Assembly: GCA_946615875.1 (NCBI GenBank)
Contig: CAMOIK010000074.1
Location: 1 to 10,221 of the forward strand
Origin: an uncultured Verrucomicrobiota bacterium
GTDB taxonomy: Bacteria; Verrucomicrobiota; Kiritimatiellia; RFP12; UBA1067
DNA: 10,221 bases
Direction: 5' to 3'
Below are positions 1 through 6,162 of this stretch, in pieces. The notes under the pieces are model-generated. The model did not search any database, was not told the origin of the DNA, and saw nothing but the letters and a program-made list of their open reading frames with translations. Within the stretch, counting starts at the first letter, position 1. The number at the start of each line of letters is the position of its first letter. The position numbers and the translations under genes are program-made.

Positions 1-479
<479 letters not shown>

Positions 480-482
480 GCG

Positions 483-600
483 GATGAAGGGTGAAGAATG
501 TGGAATGAAAACTGGGAGCCGGAAAGCCATGGCGCACAAAACTTTGCATGATGGACGAGGGTTTGATCCATTCTTCGTTCTGCATTCTTCATTCTTCGTC
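483..600. repeat. Imperfect inverted repeat (29-base arms) at the lipoprotein gene start
   Basis: The left arm is 483-511 and the right arm is 572-600. Compared in opposite orientation, 22 of 29 positions are identical, with a core of GAAGAATG-like units. Six of the seven differences would be G-U pairs in RNA and only one would be an A-C mismatch, so the transcript could form a long hairpin around a 60-base loop. The arms are low-complexity GAATGAAGAATG-type sequence. My recollection is that such sequence recurs as a dispersed element in some Lentisphaerota/Kiritimatiellota genomes, but I could not check this here. The loop contains the preferred start codon (529) of the lipoprotein gene, and the right arm encodes part of its hydrophobic signal peptide. 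Part of the apparent symmetry may come from low complexity alone. Confidence 0.6.
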
Positions 601-1191
601 GTAGCCGCGGGACTCGCTCTGGCCATGCTGGCGGGCTGCTTCAAGGAGCCGACGCCCGGCTACAAGGTGCTGCCGGAAGGTTCGCAGGTGTACTTGAACG
701 GCAAGGGGCTCCGCGACCTGTCGTCGGCGAAGGATGCGCTTGCGCAGGGCGACAGGATAAACTACCTGAATCTCGACCGCAACGCGCTCGAAACCCTGCC
801 GTCCGAGATACAGTCGCTGACAGGACTGAAATGGCTTCGTTTGAACGAGAACCGCCTTTCCGAACTCCCTGACATCTCGGCGCTCTCGCAGTTGCGCCGC
901 ATATACCTCAGGGGGAACCGTTTCTCGGCCGTTCCTGAGACGCTGAAAAACCTGCCCGCGCTGACAGACATAGAACTTTCCGACAATCCCATTCCCGAAA
1001 TCCCGGAGTGGCTCGCCCGCAAGGAAGGATTGCGAAACCTCTCTTTCAACCGCACCAGGCTGCGCAGGCTTCCCGACGACTTGAGGGCGTGGAAGTCGTT
1101 GTATTCGCTGCAGCTCGGCGGACTTTCCCTGCCGCTCGACGAGATGAAGCGCATACGCGCCGCACTGCCGAAGACGACCGTGGTTTTCTGA
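529..1191 (+). CDS. Leucine-rich-repeat lipoprotein
   Basis: This is a predicted lipid-anchored envelope protein of 220 residues with a small leucine-rich-repeat domain. Such domains usually bind other proteins; the partner is unknown. The signal peptide has a hydrophobic stretch at residues 14-35 ending in the lipobox LAGC, so Cys37 would be the lipidated residue. From residue 77 there are five repeats of 22-23 residues (77-99, 100-121, 122-144, 145-167, 168-190) of the LxxLxLxxNxLxxLPxxL type, then a degenerate sixth at 191-214. ATG 529 was chosen because GGGAG lies 10 bases upstream and it gives a normal signal-peptide length. In-frame ATGs at 484 and 505 would add 15 or 8 residues copied from the left arm of the repeat. 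The gene lies 3 bases before the MATE gene, so it is probably in the tpiA transcript. The lipoprotein and LRR calls are firm; the start codon is not. Confidence 0.82.
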   Translation: MAHKTLHDGRGFDPFFVLHSSFFVVAAGLALAMLAGCFKEPTPGYKVLPEGSQVYLNGKGLRDLSSAKDALAQGDRINYLNLDRNALETLPSEIQSLTGLKWLRLNENRLSELPDISALSQLRRIYLRGNRFSAVPETLKNLPALTDIELSDNPIPEIPEWLARKEGLRNLSFNRTRLRRLPDDLRAWKSLYSLQLGGLSLPLDEMKRIRAALPKTTVVF

Positions 1192-1194
1192 GCG

Positions 1195-2625
1195 ATGAAG
1201 GGCGGCCAGGCAGAGCGGTTGCGCGCGCTGGCGACGGAGCGGCCGTGGCGGCTGCTCGTGCGCTTCTCGTGGCCTGCGCTCGTCTCGATGAGCTTGAACG
1301 CGCTCTACGCGGTAGTAGATCGCCTCTACATAGGCCAGGGGTGCGGCGAGGCGGCGATGGCCGGCCTCACCCTCGTGTTCCCGGTAATGATGCTTTTCGG
1401 AGCGTTCGGCGTCTTCGTTGGCGCCGGCCATTCCGCAGTCTTGTCGATACGGCTTGGCGAAGGCGATCGCGTGTCGTGCGAGAAGCTGCTGGGGCAGCTC
1501 GTCGCGCTCAAGCTGCTCTTCCTCTGCGTGCTGCCGCCGCTCGTCTTCTTCAACATCGACACCGTCCTGGGATGGTGCGGCGGCCGCGGAGTCAGCGCCG
1601 AGGCGTTCGCCAACGCCAAGGAGTATCTGAAGATCGTCGTCTTCTCGCACGTGTTCGCGCATCTGGCGTTCGGTTTCTCGGCCATGATGCGCTCGGAAGG
1701 CGCGGCCAGGCAGTCCATGGCGTGCATGGTGGTCGGCTTTGGCACGAACCTCGTGCTGGACCCGATATTCATATTCGGCTTCGGCATGGGGATCGCGGGC
1801 GCGGCATGGGCGACCAACATCGCGATGTTCTTCAGCTTCCTTTTCGCCCTGCGCTACTACACGGGCGGTTTCAGCGCGGTGCGGCTGCGGCTGCGCCGCA
1901 TAGGCATATACCCGGAATTGCTCGCCAAGCCGTGCGGCATAGGCTTTGCGCCGTTCCTGCAGCAGCTTCTCGGCGCCGCCATCAACGTGGCGTTCCCCGT
2001 GGCGTTCGCCAAATGGGCGCCTACGCCCGAGGCCGCCACCACGCAAATCGCCTCGCTCGGCGTGTTCGAGAGTGTCGTCATTCTCGTGCTGATGCCAATA
2101 CTCGGCGCGCAGCAGGGCATCCAGCCGATTATCGGCTACAACTGGGGAGCGAGGAACTTCCGGCGCGTGAAGGCGGCTTTCGTGCTCGGCTTCTGGGTGA
2201 CGACGTTCTTGTGCGTCGTGGCGACGCTAGTCCAGGTGGTGCCGCCGTTCCCGGAATGGCTGGCTCGCGTTTTCGTCTCGTCGTCCAATCCTGCGCTTGT
2301 CGATCTGGCCGCGAAGGATTTGATGGTCGCCAACTGCATGCTCTGGTGCATAGGCTTGAACATCACGGCGACGACCTATTTCCAGTCCATAGGACGTCCG
2401 CTTTCCGCCATCGTGCTTTCCACGATGCGCCAGGGCTTCATAATGCTGCCGATGATATGCTTCCTGCCGCACTTCATGGAGGACAAGATGCTCGCCATCT
2501 GGCTGTCGCTCCCGGTCTCGGACGTCCTGTGCTGCCTTGCCACGCTCGTCCCGTTCCTCTTGCACATGCGCTTCCTTTCCCGCGTTCGGTCCAATGAGGC
2601 GCGAAACCCCTGTATGGAGCAATGA
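1195..2625 (+). CDS. MATE-family efflux transporter (MepA/DinF-like)
   Basis: This is a 476-residue inner-membrane exporter of the multidrug and toxic compound extrusion family, which expels cationic drugs or metabolites in exchange for Na+ or H+. The length and the alternation of about twelve hydrophobic segments fit the family. The two homologous halves show its hallmarks. In the first half FSWPALVSMSLNALYAVVD (residues 24-42) forms TM1, and LVLDPIFIFGFGMGIAGAA (186-204) is the typical N-half signature. In the second half MPILGAQQGIQPIIGYNWGA (300-319) is the motif seen in MepA-type members. The cytoplasmic segment 228-244 is basic. ATG 1195 follows the lipoprotein stop by 3 bases and has no clear ribosome binding site, so it is probably translated by coupling. 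The gene ends within an ATG/TGA overlap just before the PP-loop gene. The substrate cannot be read from the sequence. Confidence 0.94.
   Translation: MKGGQAERLRALATERPWRLLVRFSWPALVSMSLNALYAVVDRLYIGQGCGEAAMAGLTLVFPVMMLFGAFGVFVGAGHSAVLSIRLGEGDRVSCEKLLGQLVALKLLFLCVLPPLVFFNIDTVLGWCGGRGVSAEAFANAKEYLKIVVFSHVFAHLAFGFSAMMRSEGAARQSMACMVVGFGTNLVLDPIFIFGFGMGIAGAAWATNIAMFFSFLFALRYYTGGFSAVRLRLRRIGIYPELLAKPCGIGFAPFLQQLLGAAINVAFPVAFAKWAPTPEAATTQIASLGVFESVVILVLMPILGAQQGIQPIIGYNWGARNFRRVKAAFVLGFWVTTFLCVVATLVQVVPPFPEWLARVFVSSSNPALVDLAAKDLMVANCMLWCIGLNITATTYFQSIGRPLSAIVLSTMRQGFIMLPMICFLPHFMEDKMLAIWLSLPVSDVLCCLATLVPFLLHMRFLSRVRSNEARNPCMEQ
2616..2619 (+). promoter_or_regulatory. Ribosome binding site GGAG inside the MATE 3' end
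   Basis: GGAG lies 7 bases before ATG 2627 and within the last codons of the MATE gene. It is the reason for choosing 2627 over the in-frame ATG 2660, which has no comparable site. Because the site is covered by ribosomes finishing the MATE gene, translation of the two genes is probably coupled. Confidence 0.6.
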
Positions 2626-2626
2626 A

Positions 2627-3643
2627 ATGCACAACTCCGCAACTCCACGATCCGGCAATATGCGAAGCAAAGGGCTGAGCCTGCTGAGCGGCGGGCTGGA
2701 TAGCCAATTGGCCGTCAAGATACTCCAGCGCGCCGGGGCCGAAGTCGAAGGCGTAGCGTTCGCCACGCCGTTCTTCTCGCCAGATGCCGCCCGCAAGGCC
2801 GCCTCGGCCTTGGGCATCAGGTTGCATGTCGTGGACTTCACCGCGGACGAGCTCGCGCTCGTCGAGAACCCGCCGCACGGCTTCGGCGGCGCGATGAACC
2901 CCTGCATCGACTGCCATGCGGCCATGATACGCCGCGCAGGAGAGATGATGCCCGCGCTCGGCTGCGATTTTGTTGCGACCGGCGAAGTGCTGGGCCAGCG
3001 TCCGATGAGCCAGAACAGGCAGTCTCTCGGCATCGTCGAGAAGGCTTCCGGCATGAAGGGGCGGCTTGTGCGCCCGCTCAGCGCTCTTCTGCTCGACCCC
3101 ACGCTGCCGGAGCAGGAAGGCAAACTGGACCGTTCCAGCCTCCTCGACATATCGGGCCGCTGCCGCGACAGGCAGATTGCGCTGGCCGCGGAGTTCGGCA
3201 TCGTCGATTACCCGTCGCCGGCCGGCGGATGCAAGCTGACCGAAGAAGGTTTCGGTCGCAAGCTCCGCGACCTGCGCGACCATGAAGGCCTGAAGGATCG
3301 GCGTCTGGTCGAACTCCTCCTCGTCGCGCGTCGCTTCCGCCTGCCGGGCGGCAGTTCCGTCGCTCTCGGCCGCGACAGGACGGAGAACGCCGCGTTGAAG
3401 GCGGCCGGACTGGGCATCCTCCTCTCGTCTTGCAACTGTCCTGGCCCGACCGCGCTGATGCCGGAAGCGAAGACGCAGGACGACGTGCGCCTGGCCGCAG
3501 GGCTCGTCGCGGCGTATTCGCGCAGCGACCGCCTCGCCGCCGACGTCGAGATACTCGTCTCGCTGCCGGACGGCACGACGCACCGAATGCCCGTCCCGCG
3601 CCCATATGACCGTGGCGTCTTCAAGCCGTTCCAGATAATGTGA
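2627..3643 (+). CDS. PP-loop ATPase, tRNA thiouridine synthase-like (ThiI/MnmA-related)
   Basis: This is a cytosolic adenylating enzyme of the N-type ATP pyrophosphatase group, 338 residues, most like single-gene tRNA-thiolation proteins often annotated as ThiI- or MnmA-like. These use ATP to activate a uridine and replace its oxygen with sulfur. The PP-loop SGGLDS is at residues 21-26. NPCIDC places Cys93 and Cys96 after it. TGEVLGQRPMSQ (118-129) and DYPSPAGGC (194-202) follow, and Cys202 is in a position like the second catalytic Cys of MnmA. From about residue 225 there is a C-terminal domain with RFRLPGG (236-242) and GPTALM (273-278), resembling the NFACT-R/DUF814 RNA-binding region that I associate with this family. 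The N-terminal THUMP domain of classical ThiI and a C-terminal rhodanese domain are absent. Start 2627 has a good binding site; ATG 2660 would also give a normal N-terminus. Which tRNA base is modified cannot be told from sequence. Confidence 0.85.
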   Translation: MHNSATPRSGNMRSKGLSLLSGGLDSQLAVKILQRAGAEVEGVAFATPFFSPDAARKAASALGIRLHVVDFTADELALVENPPHGFGGAMNPCIDCHAAMIRRAGEMMPALGCDFVATGEVLGQRPMSQNRQSLGIVEKASGMKGRLVRPLSALLLDPTLPEQEGKLDRSSLLDISGRCRDRQIALAAEFGIVDYPSPAGGCKLTEEGFGRKLRDLRDHEGLKDRRLVELLLVARRFRLPGGSSVALGRDRTENAALKAAGLGILLSSCNCPGPTALMPEAKTQDDVRLAAGLVAAYSRSDRLAADVEILVSLPDGTTHRMPVPRPYDRGVFKPFQIM

Positions 3644-3905
3644 CATGGCGTTTGCCCGGTTTTGCCGCTAATTTGACTTGTCGCGAGCCTTGGAACTGGC
3701 GATTTGCGCACCTAGTCATGCGAAGCCGCGTCCTTTGACGGACGGGTCGAGTGGAAGTTCGCCCCGCGGCTCAACCTGTCACAAGTTGCAGATTGACGGC
3801 GAGGGAGGCGGCTTCGGTGCGTGATGTCGCGCCCGTCCTGGGCACGCGCCCCTGGATAGTCCGGTGACCGCTGGCGTTCGTCAAACTGAACGCAATCGCC
3901 GCGCA
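3644..3905. other. Intergenic region before the alpha-galactosidase promoter
   Basis: There is no convincing gene in this stretch on either strand. The - strand is open across part of it, but without a ribosome binding site or recognisable product. It holds a possible structured element at 3724-3771 (listed separately). It also has a GGGC/GCCC hairpin at 3840-3851 and a 9-base palindrome (CGGTGACCG, 3862-3870) about 35 bases upstream of the -35 box, which could be an operator half-site but is short enough to be chance. No clear intrinsic terminator with a T-run follows the PP-loop gene. Confidence 0.4.
3724..3771. other. Possible nested hairpin
   Basis: AGCCGCG (3724-3730) is exactly complementary to CGCGGCT (3765-3771). 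Inside the loop CGTCC (3729-3733) can pair with GGACG (3740-3744), although this inner stem shares two bases with the outer one. No T-run follows on either strand, so it is not a standard intrinsic terminator. It may be part of a small RNA or a repeat remnant, or may have no function. Confidence 0.25.
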
Positions 3906-3934
3906 TAGACATTTTCGGCGGAATATGGTATAAT
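3906..3934 (+). promoter_or_regulatory. Sigma-70-type promoter of the alpha-galactosidase gene
   Basis: The -35 box is TAGACA (3906-3911), one base from consensus. The spacer is exactly 17 bases, and the -10 box is a perfect TATAAT (3929-3934). Transcription would start near 3941, giving a leader of only about 25 bases. That leader contains the ribosome binding site AAGGAA (3954-3959), 6 bases before ATG 3966. Such a strong core promoter suggests either high basal expression or control by a repressor; no operator was identified with confidence. Confidence 0.8.
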
Positions 3935-3965
3935 TCGTGCCGCTAAACTTGAGAAGGAACGAAAT

Positions 3966-6056
3966 ATGGACAAGACGAATGGAATGGCATTGCTGGTGGC
4001 GGCGTGTCTGGCGAGTGCGGCGGGCCTTGCGGCGGAGACTCTGAGGCTCGACGAAATGGACGTCTCGCGCATGACCGCCGGATGGGGACGAACGCTCGCC
4101 GGCAAGTCGGTCGATGGCAACGCGCTCAAGGTGGGCGGCGCTGAATACTCCTGCGGCGTTGGCACCCACGCGCCGAGCAGGTTCCGGCTGCCTGCGGGCG
4201 GCAATGCGCTGACGTTCAGGGCAAAGGTCGGCGTGGACGACGATGCAGGCGGGAAGGGCAGCGTGGTCTTCAAGGTGCTGGCGGACGGCAAGGTGGTCGC
4301 GGAAGTCCCGGCCAGGGGCGGCGAAGGGGCGAAGGAAATCGTCGCCGATTTGAAAGGCGCGAGGAAGGTCGCGCTGCTCGTCGAGGACGGCGGGGACGGC
4401 GCCCACTTCGACCACGCGGACTGGTGCGACGCCGTGTTCACGTTCAAGGACGGGACGGGCCCGCTGCCATTCGACTCCATGACGCGGCAGCTCGGCATCC
4501 TGACTCCGAAGCCGCGGCCGGAGCCGCGCATCAACGCCCCCGCCCGCTACGGCGTCCGGCCTGGCAGCCCCGTACTGTTCAAACTGCCGGTCGCCGGCGA
4601 AAAACCCATGACGATAGTCGCCGGCGGCGCAGGGTTTGCCAGGGCGGCGGCCAGGCTCCACTTCGACCCGGCCACGCGCATTCTTTCCGGCACGCTCGAC
4701 AAGCCGGGCGAATACCCGGTGTCCTTCGTCGCGAAGAACAGGCACGGCTCCGACAGGAAGACCATGACGCTCGTCGTCGGCGACAGGCTCGCGCTCACGC
4801 CGCCAATGGGATACAACTCGTGGAACGCATTCGCAGGAAGCGTCAGCGACGAGAAGATGCGCCTCGCCGCAGACAAGATGATCGAGCTGGGGCTGGACGA
4901 ACACGGCTATTCGTTCTGCAACATAGACGACTTCTGGCAGCGCAACCCGGAGAACGGCAAATCCGACCCGACGCTGGCGGGGGCGGAGCGCGACGACGAC
5001 GGCTCCATCCGCCCCAACGAGCGTTTCCCCGACATGAAGGCGCTGGCGGACTACATCCATTCGAAGGGCCTGAAGGCCGGGCTCTATTCGTCGCCGGGCC
5101 CCTACACGTGCGGCGGATGCACGGGCTCGTGGCTGCACGAGCTGCAGGACGCCAAGGCGTATGCCGAGTGGGGCTTCGACTACCTGAAATACGACTGGTG
5201 CAGCTATGGGCGCGTCGCCACCGGCGACGGGTTCGAGCGCCATGCGCGCCCCTACTTCCTCATGGGGCGCTTCCTCGCGATGCAGCCGCGCGATATCGTG
5301 TATTCGCTCTGCCAATACGGCGCGGGCGGCGTCTCCGCATGGGGCGCGCTCGCCGGGGGGCAGTGCTGGCGCACCACCGGCGACATCTTCGACACGTGGG
5401 CGAGCATCCATGGCGGCATAAGGGCGCAGGCGCCGCTGTGGCTCTACGCGGGGCCTGGCGCATGGAACGACGCCGACATGCTGGTGCTGGGACGGACGGT
5501 GTGGTCGAAGGGGCGGCTGACCCCGAACGAGTGCTACACCCACATGTCCATGTGGTGCATGCTGGCATCCCCGCTGATGATCGGCTGCGACCTCTCGCTG
5601 ATGGACGACTTCACGCTGTCGCTGCTCACCAACGACGAGGTGCTTGAAATCAACCAGGACGAACTCGGCGCCGCCGCAGCGCTCGTCCTGGACGACCGCG
5701 AGGCCGAGACCGAGGTGTGGGCGCGGCCGCTGGCGGATGGCTCCCTCGCTTTCGCCCTGCTGAACGCTGATGACGAAGAGAAAACGGTGATTCTTCCATT
5801 CGCCAGGCTGGGAATGCGCGGAAAGTGGCGCGTGCGCGACCTGTGGCGGCAGGCGGACGAGGGGGATTTCAGCGACGCGTATGCCGTGTCGGTGCCGGGG
5901 CACGCCACGCACCTTGTCAAGCTCTCGCCGCGCGAAGGCGCGGGGATAAAGCCGTGCCTCCGTGACATACGCGACAACGCCTGGCGCCTGTCGTTCGACG
6001 CCGACCGCGCGGGCCTGGGCGGCGGAGCCGCCATGCCTTGCGATTGCGCCAAGTGA
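3966..6056 (+). CDS. Secreted GH27 alpha-galactosidase with NPCBM domain
   Basis: This is a 696-residue secreted glycoside hydrolase of family 27 that should release terminal alpha-linked galactose from oligosaccharides, galactomannan or glycoconjugates. Residues 1-22 are a Sec signal peptide ending in LAA. An NPCBM domain (about 25-160) with GVGTHAPS at 64-71 probably binds carbohydrate. A putative Ig-like (He_PIG type) domain spans about 188-275. The barrel starts at TPPMGYNSWN (278-287). YLKYDWC places the expected nucleophile at Asp410, and RTTGD places the expected acid/base at Asp473, by analogy with characterised GH27 enzymes. GPGAWNDADM (496-505) and NDEVLEINQD (556-565) are further family signatures, followed by a C-terminal beta domain to about 654. 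Residues 655-696 form an extra Cys-containing tail unlike the usual family end. The gene has its own promoter. Alpha-N-acetylgalactosaminidase activity (same family) is possible but less likely. Confidence 0.93.
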   Translation: MDKTNGMALLVAACLASAAGLAAETLRLDEMDVSRMTAGWGRTLAGKSVDGNALKVGGAEYSCGVGTHAPSRFRLPAGGNALTFRAKVGVDDDAGGKGSVVFKVLADGKVVAEVPARGGEGAKEIVADLKGARKVALLVEDGGDGAHFDHADWCDAVFTFKDGTGPLPFDSMTRQLGILTPKPRPEPRINAPARYGVRPGSPVLFKLPVAGEKPMTIVAGGAGFARAAARLHFDPATRILSGTLDKPGEYPVSFVAKNRHGSDRKTMTLVVGDRLALTPPMGYNSWNAFAGSVSDEKMRLAADKMIELGLDEHGYSFCNIDDFWQRNPENGKSDPTLAGAERDDDGSIRPNERFPDMKALADYIHSKGLKAGLYSSPGPYTCGGCTGSWLHELQDAKAYAEWGFDYLKYDWCSYGRVATGDGFERHARPYFLMGRFLAMQPRDIVYSLCQYGAGGVSAWGALAGGQCWRTTGDIFDTWASIHGGIRAQAPLWLYAGPGAWNDADMLVLGRTVWSKGRLTPNECYTHMSMWCMLASPLMIGCDLSLMDDFTLSLLTNDEVLEINQDELGAAAALVLDDREAETEVWARPLADGSLAFALLNADDEEKTVILPFARLGMRGKWRVRDLWRQADEGDFSDAYAVSVPGHATHLVKLSPREGAGIKPCLRDIRDNAWRLSFDADRAGLGGGAAMPCDCAK

Positions 6057-6162
6057 CGCGCGGATGCGATGCGGGACAGCTGTAACCTTGTCGCCGACGA
6101 AGTGTAGACAGGGCAGGAAAACCGTTTGAATTGATCCACAGCAACAAGAAAGAGGTCGTGAC
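6057..6162 (+). promoter_or_regulatory. Leader of the putative effector gene; ribosome binding site, weak promoter candidate
   Basis: AGAGGT (6151-6156), 6 bases before ATG 6163, is a good ribosome binding site and fixes the start of the large gene. A TAGACA at 6106-6111 matches the -35 box of the alpha-galactosidase promoter. The only -10-like sequence (TTGAAT, 15 bases further on) is poor, so the promoter is uncertain. No intrinsic terminator was found after the alpha-galactosidase stop, so read-through is possible. Confidence 0.35.

Noticed and set aside
589..2046. A 485-codon open frame on the - strand across the lipoprotein and MATE genes
   Set aside because: It crosses two well-supported + strand genes and has no recognisable domain or start signal.
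3700..3800. Possible tRNA-like gene in the spacer
   Set aside because: No acceptor, anticodon and T-arm set could be assembled on either strand.
3712..3912. A 66-codon - strand frame in the intergenic region
   Set aside because: It has no ribosome binding site, is Arg/Ser-rich and lacks a recognisable motif. It is kept only as part of the unexplained spacer.
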